DNA from: Phorcus lineatus
Taxonomy: Eukaryota > Mollusca > Gastropoda > Trochida > Trochidae
Assembly (NCBI GenBank): GCA_921293015.1
Contig: OV121092.1
Location: 47,453,064 to 47,517,063, forward strand
DNA length: 64,000 bases
Direction: 5' to 3'
A model generated the notes under the pieces. That model ran no database searches and was not told where the DNA came from. It saw only the letters and a program-made list of their open reading frames with translations. The position numbers were made by a program, and so were the translations under genes. Each line of letters opens with the position of its first letter. Within the stretch, counting starts at the first letter, position 1. Of this stretch, positions 26,066-38,600 are shown piece after piece.

Positions 26066-29000
26066 TATGTTTTAAAGGAAATCATAATAGTATTATCGAT
26101 ATGTCGGCAAAGTGATTCATCTTCACGTAAGAGGCGCCGACATCAAAGGTGACCTAACGTTGCAATTGTTGACGTGACGTCACAGAGTTAATAGGTCAAC
26201 AATGGCACAATATCAAAGTTGATTGACTTTTGTGAATGTTCTCAAGTCAATATTGCTTTCTATGGACTGTCAAGTGACCGTCTTTGGACCAATCAAAATT
26301 GATAAAAATCTTTCATCATATAATAATGTATAAGATGAGATAAGAGCATTGATATTGTTCAATCGTAGATAAACTAAGCCTTCAAGGGAAATACTCATGA
26401 CATTTAATTTCAATTTGTTTCACTGATGATGAATCTTAACAACACTAAGAAAGACAAGAGACCCCATTCATATCATATAGTACTAAATCTAACATTAGAA
26501 ACCTATTCTGTAAGAAAGTCGCTCATGGAAAAGCTCTGAAGTCTGCCCTGCCTATATCATACTTCAACTCATGGACCAGTAGCAAGACATCTATGACTTG
26601 GTGCCTAAATTTGTATGAAAGTAAGTACAACTAAGTGACAACTCAACATGTATATTTGTAGTACCAATAAAACTGAGAGGACCTACACCCAAATGATAAA
26701 CGGGACTGAACTATGAACTTTGTGCAAAACATTGTCTCACTGACATCAATGCAAACCAAAACTCAGCAACAACTAAATAGTTCTGCACAGATGGATATTG
26801 CGATATTGCTCTGAGTATGACTCCACGATATTGAGATCACTGATGTTGATGTAACTGATAAAGTTGATACAGCATATGGATGTGAAATAAACAAGCTTGA
26901 ACTTAACACCACCTGTTAGTATCTCTATCAAACAGCATCACATCTGTTTTTACAAGCATGTTCTTATATTGGATTAACCTGACATTTGACTATACTATCT
27001 AACATATGTGAGAGAATGATACGACTGATCCCAATCCCAATCCCAAATCCCAATTTAGAAATATTTAGACTCCCTTGCATCCAGCTCTTTAAAACTTTTT
27101 TTTATTTCATTTTCTGAAAAGAAAACACATGAATTAAACCTGAAATAAATTATTATCGACCAATTGTTGTGTATCTATCTGAGAAATAAGTTTAAATGAT
27201 TAAGTTGTGAGAAAGAATGCAGTGAAATACCACATCGGTATGTCACTGACAATTATATAAACAAAGGTTATCAAACCCAAATATTGTCCAATGAAATGAA
27301 TTTCAATGACACATATACACTATATGTATCTTGCTGTCAGAAATCAGTAATATTTACAAAACATACAATATAGACCATTGACCAACTTAGTGAACCTGTG
27401 GAATTAAAGTAAAAAGTTATATGACTCTGTTTAAAGGTTTGAGTGACAAGATGTCAGCAAATATTTTACAAGATGCAATATTTTAAGCAATCTTTTGAAA
27501 ACAATGTTTTTTCCAAATAATGAAAGCAATCATTTTAACATTTTCAATTTGAAGAATATAATTCATGTGACTGAATTCTTAGATTAAAAAATTACAACAA
27601 AATTCTACGAAAAAAGATATGAATTTGAAAGGTCCAAATGATTGTGTAAATCATAAAAATTAAGAATGTTTCGTAGCAAGTTTTAGATGATAATGAAGAA
27701 TTCATGACATACATAATTCTGTAACAAAATATGGTTATGTTTATTGTTATTTTGACATGAGGAAGTTAATGAAAAACCAACATATTAAACATGTCAAAGT
27801 CTTAACAGTAGATTTCACCTGTACCACTTAGGAGCTGTATTCAACAATTTTGATAAGAGGTTCAGGTTGCAGAACCAAGCTTATCTATTGATCCAAAAGT
27901 AGCTACAACAGACTTGAAATATTTGTAACATAAAGAAAGATCTTTAAAGTTAAAAATGAATTTATTTACCTGTTCAATTCCAGCAGATTTTCTGTTTTAC
28001 ATTTGAGGTGGCTTGTAATATGAAAGTTTGCCACGATTCACTGCGTGACGTCAATCTATCAGTCTTATCAGTCGCACAATTGAAGCCAGCTCCCTGGCAA
28101 CGCCTACACAGGTACTCTTTATCAGGCAAACTTGAAACTTTTCACATATCTAGCTTAAAATAAGGTAGAGATACTAATATTCTGGCCAGAGTATGAACTT
28201 ACTTTGCATGAATTCCTCCTGGTAAAAGGCTGAATATGAAATTTTATATGTTAATATTTTATAATCTTTTATGAGGAAAAGTTATTTATCTGCAAATCAT
28301 TTTCATAGAAAGATATGATTATATTTACTTTATTTCATTGAATGTGTACAAAACTGCTTTGTGTAAAATGTTTTTATAGTGATCTCTAAGACCTCTTTCT
28401 GAAATATCATTTATTATCATTTTTAACCTCATTTACTGAATTCATAAAAACAGGTTAAAAAACAAACTTATAAATATTATTCGTTAAAAAAGAGAAATAG
28501 GAAAATGATAAACAGGTTGTAGAAAGCTGATGTTTTGAAAAAGAAATAATTCAGAACATTATCAGCTCTCACCTTTCAATCAAATTGATAAAGTTCAAGT
28601 TGAGAGCACAGTTGCTCCGACTCAAACAAGCAAATAAGAGTTCTCAGTTCATAAATCATGGTATTGTTCAATATTTACTTTCCACAATATAGATCTTTTG
28701 TTTGAAATGTCCTATGGTCTTTTAATTCTATAACTGACAAAGTGCAGATCCAGTTGGAAGATAGTTCTAACCTAATTATGCTATGGATCTACCAGGGAGT
28801 CAGCAAGGTGATGAAAAGACTCTCCCAAATGAGGGTTATCTCAACAATGATTTAACAATCCCTAAACTATTAAAGAACCACTCTGTGAGTTGTTGGAGTC
28901 ATATATGTCAAACTTAATCAATGGTGTCACTTGATCGCGATGTATTGACTGTTACCAAAAAAAAAACATTTTAAAGCTTGTTGGTTTGTTACAGTGACAA

Positions 29001-29605
29001 TATATAGGTAGAACGTCGCAATTATGATCGAAAACTGGACAGTGGCGCACGTCAAATAGCTCTTTAAGGTAGCTGCTTTTTCACGAATCATTCTTGTGCA
29101 GTCCTGTGCAAGGTTTATTGTCACACCATTATAGATGTTGTTAGAAGTTACCCTTAAAAAATACAGTTTGATAAAGTACTTTTTTGGAATGTTCTAACCA
29201 TTAGGCATCAAAGAGTAATCCATTAATTTACATGTATAATTGGCACTATGATCAAAATCATTATTAATATTTCATTACGAGTTCAGTGTTTGATAGCTGC
29301 AAGTATCTTCTGTTTTTGGATGATTTGGATTTAAACACAATTAATTTCTCAACTTTTTTATTCATAAAGAAGCTCTACTTTTTGTACTTAGCCTAGAAGG
29401 TTTTTTTTTCCTACCATAATTCAAAATTACTGAAATTAAGACCTATACTCAGATAAGAAATATCTCCACTTAACAAGGACATTATTATGAGAATTTGAGC
29501 TTCACATGCCAACTGGTGTTGGTTTTGGTTAACAATTAACACTCCTGCCAGACCCTTGTTTTTTGGAGTATGACAATGAAATTGACACATCTTTGTTTTC
29601 ATGCT
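26066..29605. other. Non-coding DNA, nothing recognised
   Basis: AT-rich, with no supported gene. The open frame at 28927-29124 (minus) has no supporting feature. Confidence 0.5.
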
Positions 29606-30480
29606 ACGAGGGGAAGTCAATAATTTCATAGAAGTGGATAAAAAACAGAAGCCAATGGTTGTGACATTGATTTTATTTCTTGCAATGTAATCTCCCTGGA
29701 CCTCGATGCAATTTGCCCATTTGTCCTTAGAGACTGTCTATCCCCTTGTGGTAGAAGTCTTCTGACTGGCCCCTCAGCCACACCTCAGTAGCTGACTTGA
29801 GTTCATCATCATTGTTAATCTTGTACCATACACATGTGATTTCAAATTTTGAAACAGATTGAAGTCGCTTGGGGCCACATTGTTGAAGTGCAGCATATGC
29901 AATAAGACTCTCGTGCACTGGAGCATTGTCATGAAGAAGTATCACTCTAGCAGTTAACATGTCCCGCCTTTTCTTCTTGACTACAGCTTTCAATTGCTTC
30001 AACAAGTCAGCATAGCAGATTATTGTTATTGTAGTTCTAGGTTGTTAATAGTCTATATATTACCATCAGAAGGCTGAGTTCTGAACTTCTCTGGTGCTGG
30101 ATATTGCTATGCTTCTGAATGGACTCTTGCTTTGTGTCAGGATCCCAGTGATGAATCCATGTTTCATCCCCTGTAACCAGACGGGTATGAAAGTTACAGG
30201 GATCAGCATTGTAAATGTCCAAGAGCTCACGATTCTTCCCTCTGGTGACAATCTTGTGCATTAAAGTTTTGTGGCACCCATCTTGCGGACACCTTTGTAA
30301 CCATTTCATTAGCAATGGCTTCAACAGGCCTTCCTGACCATGGGTCATTATCCATGGAGCTGCAACCTGGCTCGAACACAACTGACCATCTTGCAACAGA
30401 GGAATATTGAGGGGCTACTTTCCCATACACATTGAGCAAACAATTATTTATTTCAGTCACAGTTTTAGAAGTTTCCATGA
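29606..30480 (-). pseudogene. Mariner-type transposase, broken
   Basis: Three minus-strand frame pieces (30478-30227, 30396-30037, 30005-29727) together show the hallmarks of a mariner DD34D transposase. These are DPWSGRPVEA in the DNA-binding half, VTGDETWIHHWDPDTK around the first catalytic Asp, and LHDNAPVHES around the second. The sequence between LQQCGPKRL and ELKSATEVWL is too short: the stretch expected to carry the third Asp is missing. Further frameshifts separate the pieces, and the C-terminal part after GIDSL is out of frame. The N-terminus is also short. A mariner-like end, CTACGAGGGGAAGTCAATAA, lies at about 29608. No matching end was found beyond 30480. This copy is inactive. 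Confidence 0.88.
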
Positions 30481-30489
30481 TTATGGGAA

Positions 30490-32980
30490 CCTGTGTTCAC
30501 CAGGCTGTAAATCTCAAGTAAAGATTTGATCTGTAGACTGTCATCAGAACCCCTATCTCAATAATGACATCAATGATGATGTCTTCAAGGGTGTATAAAT
30601 ACTTACTGATGTCCCCTTGTACAAAACTTGACTTAATTGCATTAATAGTTCCTGGAGAATGAAGATTTGAGGATGGACACCATGCCAAACTGATGTCTGA
30701 AAAGTGGGGGTCAATTTACAAATGTGAGTCTGCATGTCACACAGATTTTACTCTTCAAATTATTGCCTCCTATGTCAAATTATTTCAGAGTTCATTTTTT
30801 TTTACAGATTTTAGGCAATGTGTCTGCAGAGGTTGTCACTCCCAAAGTTACAAAGATAATAAAGTGGAAAGTTCATCCCCACAATATTTCAGCTTTGGAG
30901 TAGAAGAAATTCTGGAGGAGAAATGTGAAATTTTCAAGCATGACATGCAATGGACACCGAACAAGTGGCCATGCCATAAGGCCATCTTACCTCTTATGAA
31001 TGATAGCTAAAAATGTATTTCAACGATCTAAATATTGAATAGTATAGAAAAGTTATGACAAAATTAATTCTCGTCCACATTGCTCTCAGGGTTTAAGCTT
31101 TAAAAAGGGACAAAATCTGAAAGATCTGACAAACTAAGACCAGCTTCTCAATGGTACCTTTTAATAGATAAATTCACTTTGCTATTGTGGCTATTAGTAG
31201 TTACGTAGACATACCACAATGAGACTGGCCAAACAAGAGAGTCTGCAAGTTGACAAGCCTTGTTAAGTCAAGCTGCAATAACTGCAGTCTGGAACTGGTC
31301 AGTCTGGGTTTGTGTTTGATCCAATCTTCCTGCTAATGTGCTTCTGAGATAATTCTGTCTGTAAAGTCTCATTTCAAAATTTGACTCTGTTGTTCAAATG
31401 TCACGAGTTTACACCTAATGTCTTCAGGCTGGACCAATCATTGTCAGAGAGATTAATAATGGTTTTTTTATTCTGGGTAATGCTTCAACAGAGAAAACTT
31501 ATTGAGTCTAGAGTATCAGAATTAAAACTAAAACTTGCAATAGAGTAAATGAATTTATAGAAAGTCAACTTTCTTCATTCACTGGCTGCAGATACAAAGA
31601 CTCTTCAATGTCACAAGCAATGAGCTAACTCTTACTACAACTTATCTTTCACCAGCATTGATGAAACCACAAGAAATGCCATAAACTATTTTCTCTTGAA
31701 ATTTAAAGCATTGCTTTTAAATCACTTAATAATTTTAAGATAAGAGACACTGTTCTCATCTGAAATGTTTATGCTTCATTTGACTCTTTTCCCCCTTACA
31801 AAGCTGTTATCTGAATACAAATTACTGTAAACTATTCATCTAATGTCATTAAAGTAGCAATAAAGTTTGTTACATTTGAGACAGGAAATTGCTGTCAAAA
31901 TTAAACAAATGCATTATTCTTAGCAACAAAGAATCACAAATATATTTCACACAACAGTCTTCATAACAGGTGCTCCAGGCAATATACACTTGATTGACAC
32001 GTAAAACTGTCAAAATTAACTCCAGGGCAATATGAACAAGACGTTCAGCCTAACAGGAAAATAACAACAATTTTCTAAGAGGTTCCATCAAAGTAAAAAA
32101 CACTGACAGTCCAATCATAGTTCATCTATCATTATTCATGCCAGTAGAGAATACATCTAAATCATGAATTGCAAGTATATTATCAGGAGAAATATTTCAC
32201 CGATCTATTAAATGACAACAGCTGACACATCCAACAAAGTCATTAAGTCCTTAAACTGTAAAAGCAAGCCAAGGGGAAGGGTGCGGTTTACGTTTGTTGA
32301 ATGGGGATAGGGAGTGGACATTTTTTTTTTTATGGCTCTTTTGAATCTCCTTATCCGACCACATGAAGGGGCTCAAACGAGAAAAACACTTGTTAAACCT
32401 TAAAATGTTCACACTGCATACATATAGAAAAATCTGGATCTATTTAGGACCATGCAATGCCAAAAGGTAAGAGTCTAAACATTGATAAGTCATAGATACT
32501 TGATGGTCAACTTAAAAAGATAGTTATTTCCTGTGTAAGGTTGACAAGAAATTCACAATTCACATGAAGAGAGTCTACAATTAACAGTCTTCCTCTGGCA
32601 TTGGCTGTTGGCATGGCGCTGTAAAGACTTAAAGAACTGTGTATTGATAAACATCAAATTATTACAGCAAGAAGTTACTATAAGTTAAATATTGACTGGA
32701 AGACTGAAAGAGCATGGAAATTACTTCTTGATGGACTCTAGTATTATTCATGCATTTGCAAAAAAAGAACCTGTCTACTACAAGAACTGTTTTTCGTTAG
32801 TTCACATGTGCTGGTTAAAATGACACATCTGCCCTAGCTGGTTTGTGAACCTTTACATCAGAATCCAAATACATGTTAAGTGACCAACAAAATTGGAAGC
32901 ATGACCAATCCATGCTTACTATTGTTATATTTTGGTCACTAACTGCAATAGCACAAATTACTGTAGTTGTTCGGATCAAA
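30490..32980. other. Non-coding DNA, nothing recognised
   Basis: Frames at 30497-30735 (minus) and 30693-31010 (plus, 105 codons) show no domain. No repeats were identified. Confidence 0.45.
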
Positions 32981-32984
32981 TCTC

Positions 32985-33075
32985 TTGTGGGATTTGAACC
33001 AACACCCTCAGAGTCAGGCAGCACCATGAGTGTTGACCGAACCAACTGACCAACCAACCAAGCTACCACCCTGAC
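32985..33075 (-). mobile_element. tRNA-derived SINE head, minus strand
   Basis: On the minus strand, GGTGGTAGCTTGGTTGGTTGG resembles a box A, and GTTGGTTCAAATCCCAC is a near-perfect box B and T-arm. The acceptor stem cannot be paired and the T stem has a mismatch, so it is not a functional tRNA gene. It belongs to a different tRNA lineage from the SINE at 18107-18395. The 87-codon frame across it (32815-33078) is incidental. Confidence 0.6.
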
Positions 33076-33079
33076 CACG

Positions 33080-34030
33080 GGTCTTCCAGGTATTCATTTG
33101 TCCACCACCTGCACTGCATGTATTACTGATTACTGATGCATCTCTTTGTATAATGAGGAAAATTAAAACATAAAATTGCTGAATCTAAATATTTATCAGG
33201 AAAGACTTACTTCTGTTTGAGTGTCCAATATTTAGTTTGAAGAAGTTGCTTTTTCTATTTACTTGCAGTTTCTGCAGGTCTGGTTTTTAAGGGGAAATAG
33301 ATGTTCCCTTATCACTTTTCCATTTTAAATGATAAGCTAAAAGGATTATCATTCTGAGTGGCAAATCTACAGGAATGACAACATGAGAACACAGAGAATA
33401 TGAGATTAGCTGATGGTTGATGGTTGATGGCTAATATCAGGCCACACTAAACTTTCTGAACTTGTTTTTTAGGAGGAAATGGATTAAATCATGAAACTTA
33501 ACATTCTGATTGGCTAGTTTATAGGAATGGCAACTCTCAAACACAGGGAATGATTCCCAGCTACGTAGACTGTAGTGAGTATGTGCTTCTAAATAATGTT
33601 ATGACAAGGGGTAGGAACAAATATTTTATACATAAAGTAAATAATATATTTTCAAACATTTGGGGCTGTTTGGTTAGGATTAGGAGTTTTTAAATTTGTA
33701 TGGGATGTTAACAGCCACCCGGGTCCCTGGACTTTGTGGAACTTGAGCTATAATGGAAAAGGGAGAAGTGTAGTAGAAAGGTGGGGTTACCTCCCCTATG
33801 AGTTTAGGCAAGAGCCCAAATGAGGTTTGTTAATTGCAGTACGAAATGGAAATGAAGAATGAGAAAACCCAGAGCCCAGGAGGCCATTATTTTGAATGCA
33901 CAAACAAAAATGATGAATTAACATTTTGAGGTCTATAGATAGGACAAAGAAAACTCTGACAGTCTCTCGATGTTGCTGACTTATAACTACTTGCTGTAAT
34001 TCCAAACTACAGTGACTGATGCTCATATAT
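33080..34030. other. Non-coding DNA, nothing recognised
   Basis: No gene or clear repeat, apart from a short GGTTGATG triplication near 33413-33430. Confidence 0.45.
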
Positions 34031-34031
34031 A

Positions 34032-34155
34032 CTGGTCAAAATAAGTTAGGGATATTGCCAATATAATGATTTTACTTAATCAGGTGATCAAAGTAAAGAA
34101 ATGACAATATCAATAATTTCAGAACGTTCATATATCCCTTATTATTTTTGTCCAG
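34032..34155. mobile_element. MITE copy 2, intact TIRs and TA target duplication
   Basis: The left end CTGGTCAAAATAAGTTAGGG and the right end (reverse complement) CTGGACAAAAATAATAAGGG are inverted repeats. TA flanks both ends (34030-34031 and 34156-34157). It is 124 bp and related to 1648-1763, including the interior word AATATCA-ATTTCAGAA. The ends resemble Tc1/mariner TIRs. Confidence 0.82.
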
Positions 34156-34157
34156 TA

Positions 34158-35679
34158 TACAATGTATTGCCAACACTCTTCAAGACAACTTTATAGGTAT
34201 GAACTGGATTGTGCAACAGTCTGAGCATCAGAGGATCCACAACTGACTGGATGTTTTTGGGTGTTGGCGACAGTTAATTAACTTCACCAGTTGTGTCTGA
34301 ACTGTAACTCCATACTATCGTGATTGACTGAAGCATTCACTATAGATGACGTTAATGTATTTGTAAGACATAACCTAAGCAAATCTATGGCTATGCACTT
34401 GAATCTTCAATAGGCAATCTTAAGGATCCATGACTGACTGGTCCCGTTGAGGGTTAGGACTCCTGAGAGTTAGGTCCAGACTTGACCAACAAACCAAGTA
34501 ATGGACTTGGACAGAAATTATCGTAACAGTTCAACAAGTGTGAGCAATATCATCTAAACCCTTGATAAATTGCATCAGTCAGAGCTTTTCATTACTCGTA
34601 TTTTCTGTTAGGTTTGTTACTGATGTGTCTAGAAAACTTTAGTAGAGAGGACATTGATCATCTTCAGTCTACTTGAGGTTAAAGGGACTGTTCTATTTTA
34701 AATACAATAAATACAATTCTTTAAAAGCAACAAAATAAAAAATAATTAACCCACAATCGTTCAAAAACAATGAAAATTAGAAGTTGCGAATTTCTAAAGA
34801 AAGAAACCACTCATTGGCGCTTTGAGTAAGAAATCACTTGCTATGGCAGGACAAAGCATTGTTATTCAGTCTAACAGTTAATTATTTACTACTTTTTGGT
34901 CATTGCAAAGACATACCATTTTGGCATACTTCATTCTAAAACTTCAGCATTCTTTTTTGTCATTTCATAAGATGCAAGAAAACAAAATTGCAGGTAGGCT
35001 TAATGTTCATATCTCCACACCTTACACCTCCGTGACTTTTCATCAGAATTTGTAATTCAAATAATTCTAATTTTGAACTCTCTTCCTTATCAGTGGCTTG
35101 AACATACATTAGTTTCAACATCACAAATAATATCTACACGACCGAGAGCTGGACTAGAATGTATTGTCCTAAGGTCCTGTAAATCTATGATTAAAAGTAC
35201 AATACTTATCAATCTCTACTCCACTCAAACAAAAGTTGCCTAGCCTCTGGCCTCTGACCCTTGACCTCTTGATCCCGAATCACTTGTGCTAACCACTCCG
35301 CTATTTATCCCCCAAATGATCACAGAATATCATCAATACCTTTCAAACTTATCAGAATTTCAATTTCAAATAGAAAAAAAATGGTAGACTCTGAAGAAAA
35401 AATATGACATTCACTTTAAAGAGAAATTTCTCTTGGATTCTTTTGTAGAAATTAAATTCAAGGGGGCATTGTTGTGTCCATTGTTCCTGTAAATGAAAAG
35501 TACAAAACTGATGAATACAGAAATCATCTTACCTTTAAAGTGGAGATAAATCAGACTGTTGTTGGGAAACAGAAAATGGTAAATCCTGAAAGAAAGAGAA
35601 AGATTATTAAAAATCTCGTCAATTGAGTGCACCTATGTTTACCCTGGCTTGGGCATTATTTCAGCCATTCTCATTCACA
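34158..35679. other. Non-coding DNA, nothing recognised except a tRNA-like piece
   Basis: No gene. The tRNA-like segment at 35225-35312 is listed separately. Confidence 0.45.
35225..35312 (-). mobile_element. tRNA-derived SINE head fragment, minus strand
   Basis: On the minus strand AATAGCGGAGTGGTTAGCAC matches the box A region of the SINE at 18107-18395 (ATAGCACAGTGGTTAGCATG), and ATCAAGAGGTC follows at the same spacing. Box B has decayed to AGGGTCAGAGG. It is a fragment of the same SINE family. Confidence 0.55.
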
Positions 35680-38600
35680 GTAGTTTTAAATTAAAAATAT
35701 AAACAACAAAAAGGTAAAAGAATGCCAAAAGATAACATTGATTATTGTATTAACTTTAGAACATCTCTGTAGTGCAAACCCTAACTTACTTGGTTAAGTA
35801 TACTTCTAATCTTACCTAGACTCAAGAAGAAGTAAGAACCCATTTTCAATTCAGGAGAGAAAAAAACAAATAACTGTTGTAAGCAATGGTAATGTTGATA
35901 AAATACAAACATTTTCCAAAACTGAGCCTTACCCTAACCTTGATGATCTTCAACAAAAAGGACTTTGAACTGGAGTTGAATGTTGGTCCTATCTTCCAAA
36001 CACGACAACCGGGTTAGAGACTTAGCTCAAATTTCCATTCTCTAAATTGGAGATAATTTGACTTAATTTTTCTTGTGACAAGTCATGCACAGGTCAATTT
36101 GATGATTATCTGAAAGAAGTGAAGATATCCAAAATGACAATACTTTTTTGTTCTAATGTGTTGGCAACTGATTGAGGCTAACGCATTCCACCACAGTTTG
36201 TGTAAATACTTTCCATGTTAACTGTCACTAATCTATCCTTGAATATTGTTGATCTATTAAGTCGCTAATTCTTGCGTAAAGCTGGATTGGATGACAAATT
36301 TTCCTATTCTTGATTAGATTCACAGTTCCTGAAGTTTTTTTCTTATAATCAAATTTTATTAAAGAATTATTACACTACAACATTTACTTCATTTCTTAGA
36401 GCTTGATTAGTCTTAGAATCATAATTATAGCCCATACAAAACAGCTTAAAAATACACAAAAATATTTAATAATTTATCCTTTGATGTTAAAAAAATTACC
36501 CAATATTTTCTCTAATAGGGGACAATAATCTTTCATTCATATCAGATATGCACCATAACAATGTACTTTTAGCCAACTGAAAAGGAATATTAGCAATGTG
36601 AGAAGTGTGACGATACAGACATTTCACAATAAGATACGGATTATGATGATGCAATTCAATACAATACAGGTCACAATACACTATTTTTCAACGATTTCTA
36701 GATGTAAAAAATCAACTTTTCACATACACCGTGATTTTAGGCAAAGTAAACAACTAAACAATAATTATCAACTGTAGGTTTTATGAAATCATTGAATTGC
36801 TTTTGAGATATGGTCCTGAAATGAGGAGCTGTCCCACGAAGTTCACCCCTCTGTGAAAATTAAGGGGATGCTTAACTTTTTTAGCTGTGTATATTCCCCT
36901 TATAACCTCCATCATAGTGGGGTAACTAGAAAAAGTGACTTTTTAAAGCTACATTGTTGAAGTTGTGAAGCAGATTAACATTTACTCTTAGATTCAATAT
37001 GACAACCTCATCTGCTTATTTCATCAAACTCAAATATTTGAAAAAGATCTCATTTCTTAAAATCACAAAGTGAGATCACAATTTCCATTTCATTTACTTT
37101 AAGATGAGAAAGATAATTTCCTTTCATAAATGTGATGATTTAATATGACATATATTCAACATCAACATTCAAATCTAAACAATTCATTAAACCATCCTGA
37201 CATAAAAGATTTGTTAAGATAAATATGAGTTACTTAGGAGTCACTTTCAATTTTATCTTGAAATTGTGTACTCCCATGCTCATTCATAATAATTGCCACT
37301 CTAGCAAGAAATAAGCTGCAAGATTTTATGGAATTCTTTATTTGAGAATTGTGTTAAATGGACTCTTTTTATTTGAAAACTGTCTTATGGTACCTCATAT
37401 AGATGATGGATAAGAAACAAAATCAAGCTTGGCTCAATGACTGTTCAACAGCTCTGATGTAATTTGCATTTATTGTAAATCAATTCACTCACATTTATAT
37501 ACTTTCTTGATATACAGAACCTTCTCATAAACCTTGCTTTGATCTTGTCAATTGAGAAAGACACAGTAACTATCTTATGGAGAACAACTTTTTAAAAATG
37601 TTCTTGACCCTTGTTCATTTCCAAATAAGAAGAGCAAGAAGTAGCCAACTGATGTCCTGAGAAATCAAATAAAGAAGTTGTTGTTGTTGATTTTTCTAGT
37701 ATTATTGCACAAACTTTATAATGCCTTTGAATAATTTCAGGTAAGGAAACTCTAGATAGAAAGGTAGAAATCCATATATGACCACAAAATAAATACTTAT
37801 CTGTACTTATCATCAGATTCTATTTCTAGGAACCATTGTTTTTAGACTCCTTTTATCAATTTTAACTAAAACTTATGAATGTTTAGCTCATTTAGCAAAT
37901 TTAATAAGCAGAATTTAAGATAATATAATATAGCTATAGATTCTACAGTGCTTAAGGTTAATAAAATATGCACACATAAAATATTTCATAATTAGTTTGC
38001 ATCTAAAAATGCAGTTAGCAGATCAAATCAACATCTCTAACTTTCTCCCTGTCACATACAACTGCTGTTTTGGAGCCGATAATCTTAATATGTCTAAAAC
38101 ACAAACATACTTATCATCTTTCAATTATTCTTTACAACAAATGCTTGTGACAGTATTGGAAGTAAGATAAGAAAACAATATCCCTGCGTTTTTTCTCATT
38201 ATCAGTGGAATCCAAATGCTGTGAAAAAACAAGCTGTTTTGAAACTATTGTTGCTATCTTGTGATGTCTTATTTTACCCACAGAAACAGAAAGAGTTCAC
38301 GCTATCTGCAATTCTTGTATCTAATCCATCTGTTGTAAAGAAGCAAGTTGGTGAAGGTCTCATGGTGACGCCAGGTCACGTCTATAGCTTCACCAGAAAC
38401 ATTTGTGGCCAAGTGTGAGCATGAATAGGTGACAAAAATGATTGTCCTGATAAAGCATAGGGTTTCTGTTCAAAATGCTAAGAATAAGAAATATATATGT
38501 GTTTTCACTTGAAATAATTAACTCGTTTCTCTTAATGCTGGAATTAGCCAGACAAAGATTCTTCCAGTACCCTGACCTTCCATGATGCTAAATAGATTAC

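Noticed and set aside
32985-33075. Functional tRNA gene on the minus strand
   Set aside because: Box B is good, but the acceptor stem does not pair and the T stem has a mismatch, so it is SINE-derived.
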